Assembly (NCBI GenBank): GCA_022606135.1
Contig: JABYQN010000012.1
Span: 248,001 to 312,000, forward strand
DNA from: Fomes fomentarius
Lineage: Eukaryota > Basidiomycota > Agaricomycetes > Polyporales > Polyporaceae
Direction of reading: 5' to 3'
Length of the DNA stretch: 64,000 nt
Shown here piece by piece: positions 23,785 through 36,422 of this stretch. Position 1 is the stretch's first letter; every line of letters starts with the position of its first letter. The notes under the pieces were generated by a model. That model saw only the letters and a list, made by a program, of their open reading frames with translations, did not search any database and had not been told where the DNA came from. The position numbers were made by a program, and so were the translations under genes.

Positions 23785-26700
23785 GGTAAGAGATATGAGG
23801 TAGAATCAAGCAGCGTCGGAGTAGATACGAGTATCCTTGGCAGACCATGCTCAAGGTTATAAGTCAATGAGGGTGACTCCGACAATGGAATGATGATCAA
23901 GATGCGGAACACACATCGAAAATAGCGAGTTTGGAGACGAGCAATGCAACTGCGTTCGCGAGGGTATCGCACATGGAACATCTGTGCAGCAAAATTATCT
24001 GAACTGCGCTCAAGAAGCATGAGGGCCGGACCTTTGGTGGATGAGGATTGTAAATATGTTGATCAGTGCACTGTCATCGTTCCGAGTCTTCAGCGAGAAC
24101 CGCAAGCAGTGTTCCATGGAATTGCGGGTGTGACGACTCCGACGGGATAGAAGTCAAATAGATGTAGGCATCATCGGCGGGGAACACCCGCCTGCCCACT
24201 GTGAAGCCATGCCGATAGAGTGCCGCATCTGCACCACCCAGTATGAGCGCGATATGAGACATCATCACAAAAAGACTAGAAATCAGAACAAGAGCATAGA
24301 CGCTGTGCTCACTAAGCAATAGACTTCGTAGGTACTGCTCGCCTCTGGCAGCTCGATTCGCGACAACAGTCCAAGGGCGCAGATCAGTTGCTATTGTTCT
24401 CCACAGAGTCCTTATCGCGTGCATGAACGTGGTATATCTTCAGTACCATGCCTGCCGGAGCAAATTTATGTCATACTACGCTGAGCTCTGGTACGACTTG
24501 TCCGAGGATTTGTCGTAGCTGCTGCCACTACTGGAGCTCTGGTAAGACTTGTCGTCGGTCTGCTTCGCGTATTCGGTATCATCAATGTCTTGCTTCCATT
24601 ATCCTCCGAGCCTGTATTACGTACCTTGGCGTCCTAGTAAGTGAGTAGACAAACACCGCTGGACGGCTTTGTTGGGCAGCGATGGGATGCTGTTCTTGCG
24701 TTTCATCGTCGCATATCTCATCTCAACAGCGATGGGGGGTTCAGATGGTAAAAGGATCGGGACTTGAGCAGACGCCGGCGGGAGTCTGCGCATGTAACAA
24801 CTAGCGCTCCGCGTGGTTTCCACGTGGCCTCACCACGTCTGTCCAGTGGGTTTGGCAGTACGGGCCCACTGCTGCTTGTACATAGCTTGATACCTGACTC
24901 GCTTTTCTGTATATTGGTCTCGAACTCGTCATCCCGAAGTATATGAAACACGCGCGTTACATGAAGCCCCTCAACTCCGAGCGACTCTCGGCCATCGGAT
25001 ATCGAAGTCAGCGTTTCGAGCAAGTGGTCATTTGGGGTGCCCTCATCTCTCACCTAGCATTTACGTACATGGTGTGAATTGCTCGGAGGTACAAAGGAAG
25101 CGCGTTGTATAAGCTGAATACTCTCGGGTGCTAGTGACCCGGTCACGAACCGGTATCAGTCATGTTCAAGAGGTGAGCCATGAAAATTCGGTGCTCTTGA
25201 ATAACATCCTTGATCCCAACGTTCTGGTAGGGTCATGCTTCATTGAAGTATCCACATTGGATGCAAGTCGAGATCTGGAGTACCACAACAGCTGTAACGT
25301 GAATAAGTAGTCCAACATAGGGCTTTGGATTCCGATATGTCTCTGCTGGCATGTGTGGGGTGTGGTTTATACCTTACAGGTACGTATATGGGAAACACGA
25401 TCGTTAAATGGAGAACGGTTATATAGAATTGACTACGCTGATACCAGCTCAGGTATTCATGAGCCATCTTGAACGTTGACCGGCGACCGCATGAGCGTTT
25501 GACGCTGCATATATGTCATCGAACTGTCAAGTGAGTCGAAGAATCAACTCTAGGTGAACGACTGTGGCTTCGGTTCGCGCGATTTGGAACACACCCTGTC
25601 CAACGCAACACCATCATATAGACTAGGAGCATACGTACGCTTTCCTGTTGTATGGCTACGCAAAATCGCTGATATAAGTCTCTCCAAAGATCCTGCAACA
25701 GATTCAATGGGCATTAGTCGTACTTCCGGAACCGATTGCCGTCGGACCGAGGGCAGAGCTCGGTCATCCTCGCTTATATAACTCTACTACCAGTGGGTAC
25801 TCTCATATACCCCATTTGGGCTTACTGAGTTGCGCACTTCAGGCTATCCAATGCACAGCAATGTCATATGCGTAACATGGCTAACCCCACCATGCGGATA
25901 GCATCAATCGGTGTCAGCCCACTAGGTCCACTGTTCCACTTATCTGATATCCTCAGGCAATTGACCCTGTACGTTCCAGCAAGTTTTGCCTCAATGCAGA
26001 TCAAGGATGATCAGCAGTGCTCGATGAACGACGGACGTGGCCGATCTCCAAGCGATCCGAGGTGGGGATGAATGCTGTTGAGGTTTAGCTTATGGTCGCG
26101 CATCGCACCTCATACGAAAGTCTATTTGGTGTCGCAACACGTTCGCTCCCCGTTGTTTGCTCATGCTGAATCCCCTTACCGCCGCAGCATAGTAGGCCTG
26201 AGGCTCCGGGCCTCGACAGCGACTTGACCAAGCATTACATATTTTGGTCAACAGCGAAGGCTTAGGGACATCATGGTGTTCAATTCCTACACATTCGAGG
26301 CCATTCCAACGGCCAACTTAACCCTCCCAGGTGGCGATGATTGGGCATAGTTACTATCTCTGGCCCGCTGGGTCCGACGGGTTAAGCGCTTGAGCGAACC
26401 TTGTTGTACTAATACCAAAATGCCGTCGGACAAGAACGAGAGTTACGCGCGTATGTGTCCCCCACCGTCGGATGTTAGGCTCCGCCTTTCCTGTTTCAAG
26501 TTACGCCTTGTTCTCTCACCTTCCACCACTGGCAACTGAGACGCCCTCCTCCTTGACTCAGGCGTTCAGCGGGCGCGTATGCTGCGATCCCTCCCAGTCA
26601 TCATCAGTAATTTCAAGAGTCCAGGCCGGGCTCACAGCACTTCCGATATATACTTCTTCTCGTTTGCGAAGCCGTCTGCCCTTCACGGAGGTGATCTACA

Positions 26701-28605
26701 CGTGGCCACTCGTTGCATCTCAGATCTACTCTTCTAGGGCCCAGGCGTGTTCAGAGCGAGGTGAGCTTCTCTTCGCTGAGCGAAGAACTTCACCTCAGCC
26801 TCACTCTCGCGTTGGTTGGTTGGTTGGGCACCCTTGGATAGAGCCGAACTGCATCTGCTAGCGACCGAGTCCGATTCGCGTCCGAGCGCAGCTCTCAATA
26901 TCGACGGTACTATTGATGTGGAGTGAAGTGACGATGCGTGTGTTTCGAATATCGGTGCTTGCCGTTCGTGTCACGTCCTACCGGCGTGATGTTAGTTCGT
27001 TCGGTTTCAACCGGTACCGTTACATGTTATTCTGCTTAGTGTTGCCGTGGAGTGACGAGTCAGTGCGCTCTGGAGTAGGAGTGGGCAGCACGACTCAGAC
27101 TGAAGAGTTTGCTGCAGTGAAGGCCGAGATTGATAAGTACAAGGAAGACATGCTTTCTGGGCTTAATGTCAGCCTTATGGCATTCTGGAGGGTAGATCGA
27201 GTCGTGCCACCACTTCTGACTCGGAGTCTTCCATTGACCATGAACATCAAGAGGACTCGAAGGACATTGGGTTGCCCTCGATACACTGCCGGAATCTGCT
27301 ATTGTGTCCAAACAAGTATCATCTATAAGTAAAGAGGCAGACAGGCTGTGTCCACTGTCGTTTTCGACTAAGTGGTGCTGATGAACAGATAGTTTATATG
27401 ACATTCGATGATGTACAACGGCCTATCCTAAAGTTCTAGCCTCCAGCGTCTGACTGGCCTTGTATGGTGAGCTTATGTGAGCACGTCGCCTACCGTCGCC
27501 TGCCGTCGCCGAAGTGCCGAGAGTTACCCGAGTACATCGGAGTCTGATTCCCGACACTCCAGAGTCCAGAGGGACGAGTCCACTCCACTCCACCACCACG
27601 GCAGCAGAAAGTTATTTTTTGCTTCGCCCTTCACTCTCGAGTGAGTCCCATTATCAATCTCATGACCATTTCATATGACGAAATAGTAGTTGATATGACG
27701 TATTGTAGCCTGGGGAACTCTCTTTCATCTTCCGTTTGTTCTCCGTTGAGGTGTTCGTCGAATCCTGCATCGGACTCGTACAAACAGTAGCTATTTGGTA
27801 TCATGATTGTGTATATCTGAATCATCCCCATCCGCCACGCGAGCACTAACGTAACATCCTCCCAGCAGGTTCCCCGCGCGCTTCGGACTTATCACCACCA
27901 TCTGTGCCCGCGAGCACCCGACATGGAGGAGAGCATGTTGATGGACATTGGAAATGTCAGTACGGTCCTTCATATTGCCACGGGACATATGCAATTCCGG
28001 AGAACATGAGAACGCATCGCTGACAGGCATTCGCCACGGCCTTTCTTCTGATACAGCACCCAATGCGAAGCCAATACTGTATACAATTCTGAGGACGACC
28101 GAGGGGGACCACACGCAGGCCTCGGGTGAGGACACACCGGCGGAGCAACCCATAATGCAATGTAGGAGGTAAGCACCTCGCCAGTCCGCTTCTGGATCGT
28201 GGACCACCGCAGAGTGCGATGAGTGCTTCTTAAAGCTTTCCCATGGAGTGCACACGGCTATCTGAACTCCCAGGGCGCCAAAATGGTCACAGAAGCACCG
28301 CTCGGACCCCGCAAGCGGGTCCGTGTCGGACACGCTGAATTGTTGTCGCGTCGGATGCTGCTATGGCCCTCATTCACGGAAGGAGAGTGCACAGTGGTCG
28401 GATGTTACAGCTGTACATCACAGGAAACACCCGCGATGCATCCTTCTCCATACCAGCCGCGCGTGCGACATATATATGTTCGCATCCGGGCAGCCCAGAG
28501 TCCGTCTCCAGGCCTGATACCACTCATACCTTCCCCGTCTCCTCACTTTGCAAGCATATCTGTTCTTGTTCTGCGCTCGACCTGCACCCTTAATTCTGCC
28601 CTACG
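23785..28605. other. 4.8-kb gene-poor stretch
   Basis: I could not assemble any gene here. A minus-strand frame at 24074-24424 has a hydrophobic core (YALVLISSLFVMMSHIALIL) and a minus-strand frame at 27791-28333 has a weaker one (VVLRIVYSIGFALGAV). Both could be remnants of membrane proteins like the neighbouring seven-TM gene, but no chain of motifs supports this. A 20-bp imperfect direct repeat (GAGCTCTGGTAMGACTTGTC) occurs at 24483 and 24534. An imperfect inverted repeat (GAGGTGA...TCACCTC) lies near 26760-26800. The last 150 bases are the reductase promoter. Confidence 0.45.
28470..28477 (+). promoter_or_regulatory. candidate TATA element of the adenylate-forming reductase
   Basis: ATATATAT lies about 130 bases upstream of the start codon. 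Position and composition are the only support. Confidence 0.35.
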
Positions 28606-31600
28606 ATGTCGCTCAAAAACGCTCCAGGATTCTACGACCCGCGCGTGCGAACCGTGCAGGGGGCGAACAGCAAGACATTCAGCCCGGTGGGGATTGACAC
28701 TACCCTCACCCTCCCTGAGCTCTTCCAGTACCACGCAAAGAACAGCCCGAACCACGATGTTTTCGTCTACGTGGACGAGAACGAGGAGGAGCATGTCATC
28801 CGATTCCCCAAGGTGTACCGCGCGATCCAGAAGGCTGCTACCCTCTCCTCCACACACTACAACCGCCTGTCGGACTACTACGCAAAGGCACAGGCAAGCA
28901 GGTCTGAGAATGACCCTCCTGTCATTGGTATCCTTGCGACAGCCGGTACGTACTCTCGTCATCACCTCACGTGTATCATGCTTATCAAAATCCCCCCCGC
29001 TCTCCATATCAGATTCTATCTCGTTCTATACCCTAGAGTTGGGCCTCATGTACCTCGGCCTCACGACATTCCCCATCTCGACCCGCAACTCCGCGCTTGC
29101 AGTTGCGCATCTCGTGACGAACACCGGCGTGAAGCAGATGTACGTGAGCGCTGACCCGGCGATGCAGCGCCTCGCTCAGGATGCGAATGAGATCCTCGCG
29201 AAAGACGGACTGGAGTTTGAAGTTCTGCCGATGCCGACCTTCGAAGATCTCTATGGCCCCGGTGGCGACGAAGCGCTTGTGCCCATGGGCAAGGTTAGCC
29301 CTGACAAGACGTGCATCATCATCCATTCTTCCGGTGAGTACTGAGCTGTCTTTGTTGAGCAGCGCACGCGCCGAGGACGGCGCGGATGCACGCGTTTTTT
29401 TTAGTAGCTGATACTGATGGGATTCGCGTGTGTAGGATCCACTGCCTTCCCGAAACCAATCAAGTTCCTGGATAAGAACTTTAGGAAGTGGGGAACGTTC
29501 ATGTGTGAGCATCTATAGTCCTTGATGGTGGAGATCAGCGATGACCAACGTGACTTGACACAGTCTTTGGCGATGTTGACTTCTGTGGCGTCCGGGTGGG
29601 TGGTCAGGCAAACCCGATGTTCCGTATGTCCTATATCCTTTGCTACTATGCGACAAGAAACTCACTTGCGTGCGTTGACAGACGTTATGGGTGCGATGAT
29701 GATGACCTGGTCGGTGCGTACCTTTGTTTGTTTCAGTGCCTCGCGATGCTGAACTACGCGAATAGGTGTATCTCGGGATGGTCTTGTCAATGTTCAAGCC
29801 TAGCACGCCTCCGGTTCTGACAACGCCTGAGGTGTTCCTCGACTCTGTAGTCGCGACTCGTAGTGAGATGGTCTACTGCGTCCCCTCGTTGATCGAGGTG
29901 CGTCTCGCGGGCGGCTCGGCCATGCTAACAGAAGTTCAGAACTGATAGTTCGTACAGGCATGGGCGCGCAACCCGGACAACATGCCGAGAATTAAGACGC
30001 TTCGCGCGATGGTACGTCAATTCACACCAGTTCTCGACACATCTGTCTCTGCACTCCGGCACACCTCCTGCCATGTCTCACGCTGACACCATTATCTTTC
30101 TGGCAGTTCTACGCAGGTGCGCCCATGAACAAGCAGATTGGCGATCGCCTTGCGGCCGAGGACATTGCGCTTGTCCCCTTCTACGGCACGTACGTATTCA
30201 GATTTCCTCCTACCCCCACCTGTCTGTTCGCACGTCGTTCAATTTCTTAGCGCTGATATATTATCGACCTTGCAGGACGGAAATTGGGGCGGTCGTGCGC
30301 CTCGTTCCGAACCTGAAAACAATCAACAAGTCGGAATGGGAATACTTCCAGATCTCGCCACACATCGACATTCGCCTCCTTCCTCAGGAAGGCCGGCCGG
30401 ACATCTTCGAGCCCGTCGCATTTGTGAGTTTCTTTCCCGCCGCATGTGGGTGATGCAAATTATTGACGGACGGCCAACTCTGCAACTTGCACTTGTAGGA
30501 TTCTGCGACTTTCACCCCGAACGTGTTCAACTCCGTCATCGATGGTCGCCCCGCGTACTCGACAAGCGACCTTCTCCAGAGGCACCCGACCAAGCACCAC
30601 CTCTTCCGCGTGTTCGGACGTGCGGATGACCAACTCATGCTCTCTACTGGAGAGAAGACTAACCCTGCACCACTGGAGGCGATCTTGCTTCATGATCCGA
30701 ATGTCCATGCGTGTCTCATGTTCGGTCGTGGGCGGCTTCAGAACGGGATACTCATCCAACCGAAGGACGCGTTTGACCCGAGCGACGAGGCTGCGCTTGA
30801 GGCATACAGGAATAAGATCTGGTACGTGTCATCTACTTTGTGTCTTTGAAGACGGACTAACGAGGGCTTCAGGCCGTCTATCGAGAAGATGAACACATTT
30901 GCCCCATCGCACTCTCGCGTTTTCAAGGAGGTGAGTCACTAACCTCCAGCGGGTCCCCTTTTTGTGCTCATGGGGCAATTTCATTCGCAGATGATCATGG
31001 TCACTAAGCCGTCGAAGCCACTCGAGTACACCGCCAAGGGCACGCCCCGTCGGCAAACCTGTATCAAAGCATACGACGAGGAGATCGACGCGCTGTACAA
31101 GCGAATCGAAGAATCCTCACAGGTAGACACGCCGCCACCCCGAGACTGGGCTCCGGAAACCATACGTGTCTACGTCGCCGAGGTCGTCCGGAAGGTGATG
31201 AAGAACGTGGCAGTCAAGGACAGCGACGATATCTTCCAGCAGGGCTGCGACAGGCACGTCTCTTCATACTGATGGTTCATGCAAACATACTTACCCTTAC
31301 TCGGGACATAGTCTTCAGGTAACTTGGATCCGCAACACGATCATACACGCCCTCCGCTCGTCTTCCACCATCAACATACACGACATCCCGACCAACTTCG
31401 TCTACACCTACCCCACCATCTCCGCGCTCGCCCAATACATCTCTGGGCTCGTCTCAGGCCAGGCAGTCGATGCGGATGCGGAGCGTGCGGCTGCGATCGA
31501 GCGCATGCGCGCGTTGCTCGACAAGTACAGCAAGGGCCTCATGCCCAACTTCCCCGTGAAGGCTGCAAACGGCCATGCCAATGGCCACGCGAACGGCTGC

Positions 31601-32912
31601 GCCGTGGCGACAGAGACCGTGCTCATCACGGGTACGAGCGGACGTCTTGGCTCGCACCTTCTCGCGCAGCTCCTCGAGCGGAAGGATGTTGTGCACGTGT
31701 ACGCGCTCAACCGCGAGTCGTCTGGCTCGGTGGACGCGCTGGAGAAACGGTCTCGCGAGGCATTCAGGCAATGGGGCCTGGACGAGTCCTTGTTGAACGG
31801 GCAGAAGGTGTCGTTCCACGTTGCGGACCTTGTGAAGCCGTACCTCGGGGTGGGTGAGGGTCTTTACGAGGAACTGAGGACCAGCGTGACTCAGATTATC
31901 CACAACGGTGAGTTGTCACCAGACGAGGCTGTCGTGCGCTTGGTTGCTGATTAGGATGAATAGCATGGCGAGTGGACTTCAATGTCGCGCTTCCGTCGTT
32001 TGAACCACTCATCGCCGGTGCGCGCAACCTCATCGACTTGGCGCTCAACTCTTCTGTCCCTGGTGGTCCTCGCGCCCTCTTCGTCAGCTCGATTTCGACC
32101 ATGCGCAGTACGTTCACATCCATTCTTGCCGCCCAAATCTATCGCGACTGACTACGTATATTCTGCAGACCATTCAACAACATCTATCGCTCCGGAGACG
32201 ATCGATATCGGCCCCGAGATTGCTTACGGCGCAGGTTACCCTGAGAGTAAGTGGGTGACGGAGCAGCTCTTCCGTCGTGCGGCGAGGGAGACTGGGCTCA
32301 GGACGACTGCCGTCCGCGTCGGCCAAGTCAGCGGTGACCAGCGCACTGGTGGGTGGAACACGACAGAGTGGGTCGCTGCCCTCGTCCGCGTGAGCCAACG
32401 TCTGGGCTGCATTCCCTCCAAGGACGAGGTACGCACGCATGTCTTTTATCTCTTTCCTTTCTCCCTCGCTCACCACCACGACTTCTTCTATCGCGCAGGA
32501 CCTCACATGGGTCGCAGTCGACGTCGTCGCGCAGGGTCTGCAGGAGATGATCTACTCGAACGAGCTCGCGCTGCACGTCGTCTCCCCGCGTCCGGTGCCC
32601 TGGAACGCCGTCTTCCTCCCCATCGCCGAGCGACTCGGCCTGCCCATGTTGCCGTACGACGAGTGGGTTGCGAAGCTCGAGCAGTCGGCCGCATCGGCGA
32701 ACAAGGGCCCTGGCGTCGAGGGCCACGAGGCAGCGCACAACCTCATCGCGTTCTTCAAGAGCGACGGCATGGGTGGCGCTGCGGTCCCGCTGAGCACGGA
32801 GAAGGCTGTCATAGCTTCGAAGGCTCTCGCGGGTGCGCGTCCGATTGGCAAGCAGGACGCGCTGAACTACGTGGAGTTCTGGGCGAAGGTCGGGCATCTC
32901 AAGCTGCAGTGA
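28606..32912 (+). CDS. adenylate-forming reductase, A-T-R (1098 aa, 16 exons)
   Basis: This NRPS-like enzyme activates a carboxylic acid with ATP, loads it on a carrier-domain thiol and reduces it with NAD(P)H to an aldehyde or alcohol. Sixteen exons (28606-28945 to 32499-32912) join with every phase consistent to 1098 residues, the usual size. The adenylation domain (about 20-540) has HSSGSTAFPKPI near 220, ANPMFH, YAGAPM, FYGTTEIG and FGRADDQ. The carrier domain has FQQGCDSLQ with the phosphopantetheine Ser at residue 628. The thioester-reductase domain has the nucleotide loop TGTSGRLGSHLL, SSISTMR, and Tyr898/Lys902 in YPESKW. The intron at 31254-31311 starts with GC and splits the codon of Ser628. 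The sequence resembles fungal reductases of aryl or amino acids; the substrate cannot be told. The closest P450 or transporter is over 20 kb away, so it is not in a tight cluster. Confidence 0.95.
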
Positions 32913-33580
32913 GCGTGCTCGGATAAGCCGCTTGCAGGTTGTGTGCTTTTTCAGTCTCGTGCTCTTTAATCGCTCTCAAGTAGGTACATGACTCCTCATA
33001 GATTCTTGATAGACAACATCAGGTTCCTGGTTCCATTTACTAGTACACTCCAAATCTTAGTCTAATAACGATTCATGCTGACCACAAAATCTGTGGTCTC
33101 CTGGTGCCGTACACACCACTGTTAGTGACCGCAACCTCTTCCACTTGGTTTCTCATACAGAGAAATTCCGACTCAGACGACGCTGCGAGATTGCAGCTCC
33201 AAAGCGGCCGGAACAGTCTCCGTCCCAATTTTCCTGCGAGTGCGGAATGGTTATGGTCCTCCGGGCGGTCCTGGACACCCCAATGTGTGCGGAACAACAG
33301 TAGTAGTAGCCTAGTAGTAGGCGTACTAATGCAATGGATAGATATCTTGAGAGTCATCAACGCAACTTCACTCTCGCATTGGGCCTTCTTTGCATCTATC
33401 TTGGGTGAGACGTGGTCGCTCAATTCTAGAGGAAGCAGGGAGAGAAGGGTCGTAGAGGTCAAAGAAAGGAGACACTACTGTCATGTAGGCGCCCTGTGAA
33501 ACCTGTGAACATCTCCCACTGCCAGTGGGCCAGCGGTCACAAAAGCTCTCTGTGTGTATGCAATTTTAGGACACATAGAT
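32913..33580. other. intergenic between convergent genes
   Basis: 3' flanks of the reductase and of the minus-strand F-box/WD40 gene. Only a short AGTAGTAGT-rich patch near 33300 was noted. Confidence 0.5.
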
Positions 33581-36068
33581 CTAGTCCGCATTTCCTTCCA
33601 TAAGTAAGTGTCCGATCGGACGACAGAAAACGGTCCCATTGAGACTATATACCAATGTCTGTCCATCCGGCGTGAGTAGGAGTTTTTCCTTGAAGTAGGC
33701 CTTCCCTTTGAATGATTCTAGGCAGGCACCATTGCTCACCCTCCACAGGTATACCCGCTCAGGCAGGTATGTTCTCGTGGCGACGAACTTCCCACGACGT
33801 GAGATGCATGCTTCCGAAACGTTGCGGTCGTGTTCTAGAGAGGCAATCTGCGTGTCGGTATGGGTGTCCCAGATTTCCACAAACCTGTCCCGCGGCCTTC
33901 TGACCAACACTTCCCTGCCGCTGCCAGAGGTTTGCACGACGAGATGGACGTCATTGACTATGGATCCCTTCCGTTCTGATGGGAGGGACAGCCCACGAAA
34001 CGGAGGGATATTTTTGAGCTCTGATACGTCCCATATCATGATAGATCCGTCTTAATACGTGGTAATGAGGCTTCCCCCGTCAGAGGCGAAGGCGGAGTCG
34101 ACGAGGCAGGGTGTGAGTTCACCAATATCATGCGCAGGCTGCTTGGTTGTTTCGGCGAATCTGCGCCTGATAAGACGGCAACTCCCATTCGGAGGTATGA
34201 CAGTGGAGGGGGTTATGCCGTTTGAGCTCTGTACTATGCCTCCCACAAGAGAAGCCTGATCCAATGCAGAGCTGAGGGTATCCGTGTCCCACCATTGGAG
34301 AACACCTCCAATGGCAACAGCGCTGCAGGCGATGATGGTACCCACGGGTGACCAGACCATGCTTGCGATAGTGTAGTAGAGTTGAAAGCTATTGGGATCA
34401 GAATGCGTGCCATTGCAGGCGAGCAGTGTCGCAAGTGGGGTCCCGTGCGTAGTGTCCCAGATGCGGATTTCAGAGATGGTGCCGGATGCGATGCACTGGC
34501 CATCAGGAGAGAACTGAAGCTGCGTGATTCTTTCTGAATGCGCGGCCCATTCCAGGACAGGAGTTGAATCACGATCCACGACGCTCCAAAGGCTGACGGT
34601 TCCATCGTCAGATCCACTTGCGATCCACAGGCCGTCGTGAGTTGCGGCAAGGGCAGTCAAGTGTCTGTTGTGACTAAATCGTGCTAGTGGGATAGTAGAG
34701 TCAAATAGTGTACTATGATCCAGAATTGAAATTGTTTCCTCACCTCCAGAGGACTCGAGGTTGAGCATGTTCTTAGCATGTAGGACAGGGAAGAGCGTCG
34801 ACCCAGTGCGAGTCCAGAAAAGCCATCGTGTGCGCAGATCCGGATATATAAACCGTATAGGATGATTCGGCGAGCACCTCAGTAATGACTCCTCAAGATT
34901 CCTGCATGCTTCTATGGTAGTTTCATCATCGGGAATGAGTATCGAGTGGAGTGTGATGGTGTACTCTCGTTTCATTGATCCAACAATCTCCGGGGGATTT
35001 GAGATGTGGTTGAGAATGGCGGATGCTTGTCTTATTGCCCTATTATATTTGCGACCAGGGTGATCGAGTGTCAGCTGCAGAGAACGCAAGCTGTCCAACG
35101 GTCTGGATAAGATATCGGCTGTCGCATCTTTGATGTCAAATAAATTCCAGCATGAGCAGATATGTCGAAGATTTGCTTCCAAAAAAATTATTGACAAACC
35201 ATTGGTGCTATTAACGGCAATGGCGAGAGTTTCCACAGAGGATTGAGCCGTCAGGCTCAGAATAGCGTTGGTTCCGTCTATGTCACAGTCGTAAAGCTAA
35301 CAAGCAACTAGTCAATCACAACTCAATTGTACAAACACAACATCAAGCACTCACGGACAACGAGCGGATATGTGTATGACCAGCGATTCGATTCATTCAT
35401 GCATCCGGGATCTTCTGCGACTTTTCCACGGAGATACCTCCACACTCAAAGGACCTCAGCGCGGGAAATGATAGAAGGAGTCTCGCGTAGTCCATGGAAG
35501 TCGGGAAGGTGAGGTTCGCCAGATGTAGCTTTTGAATTGTAGCTGAATGTCTTCGGAGGCATGCAAGAGACATCCGGTGACATGGGGGTGCGGGATAAAG
35601 CATTCGAAGTTTCTCTCTGCCCGTGTCTACTGCAGTGCCCTCTTGAGCCCCATGGCCCTCCATATTTGCTGTGACCTCCACGGTCTTCTTGAAGATGTAG
35701 AAGACCGTCCCAAAGAGGCACCACTGCGTCAAGTTCGGAAGCAAAATGAGGAGGGGAATCGGGGTGATCTCTATGAGGTACCGAGACTCGGGTCGACCGC
35801 TTTCAGCTTCGAGAGTGACTGAGCGTACGAGGGGCCGAAGATGAGGATACTGAGTGATGGCTGAGCAAAGGGAGAACAGCTGCTCCCTTGTGGTTACCCG
35901 GACCGCGACAAATAAGTTATCACGGCTGCGACGTAACCACGCGCTGCACGTCAAAGCACACTGCCGAAGGGTTTGGACATCGTAGCAGAGTTCATCAATG
36001 ATGTGGTCCTTGATCTCTGGAGGGAACGTCGAGGGGAAGACTATGTCGCGAGCAGGGAGAGTAGACAT
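33581..36068 (-). pseudogene. F-box/leucine-rich/WD40 fusion gene with two in-frame stops
   Basis: Exon 1 (36068-35355) encodes STLPARD, an F-box (FPPEIKDHIIDELCYD, RQCALTCSAWL) and the start of a leucine-rich part. Exon 2 (35296-33581) continues it (LYDCDIDGTNAILSL, SVETLAI, LDSLRSLQLTLDHPG) and then has about six WD40-like repeats (SGSDDGTVSLWSV, IRIWDT, IMIWDV, VEIWDT, VYLWRV). A 58-nt GTGAGT...TTAG intron joins HTHIRSLS to LYDCDIDG in phase. The frame is open for about 807 codons except TGA at 35399-35397, before MNRIAGHTHIRSLS, and TAA at 34054-34052, inside a repeat (ITTY-stop-DGSIMIWD). No frameshift accompanies the stops. I infer a recently inactivated gene; an upstream ATG at 36164 is also possible. 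If active it would be a substrate adaptor of an SCF ubiquitin ligase. Confidence 0.8.
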
Positions 36069-36344
36069 GAAAGTGCTTGGTGAGTTCGTCGCGGCCAGTG
36101 AAGCCTGGAGCGCTGTGAACACACGTTTTGTCGGATGTATTCGGGTGTTGTCACATACATGCACAGTGTGCGTATGTGGAAAATGTCACGGCTAGACCCG
36201 CCGGCGAGAACCTCCCACACAGGTACAGTAAGTACTAGTGTTGCATAAAAAATTGAAGGTACACTTCCGATAGAAGTTCATGTTTGTCCCAAGTTCCAAC
36301 CAAATACTGTACCAATCCGACTTGTCGAATCTTCGGCGCTTGTA

Positions 36345-36363
36345 ACAGGTCACAGTGACCTGT
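36345..36363. repeat. perfect 19-bp inverted repeat
   Basis: ACAGGTCAC-A-GTGACCTGT: two 9-bp arms around one base. It lies between the 5' end of the F-box/WD40 gene and the 3' end of the zinc-finger gene. It has the form of a dimer-binding site, but no regulator is implied by context. Confidence 0.6.
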
Positions 36364-36422
36364 GTACTTCGTGCGCTAATTACCGTCGGGGCGCGTCGCG
36401 TCACAAGCACTGTCGAATTGAG

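Noticed and set aside
26913..27332. Plus-strand frame with AEIDKYKEDMLSGLNVSL
   Set aside because: Short coiled-coil-like stretch without start context, splice continuation or known domain.
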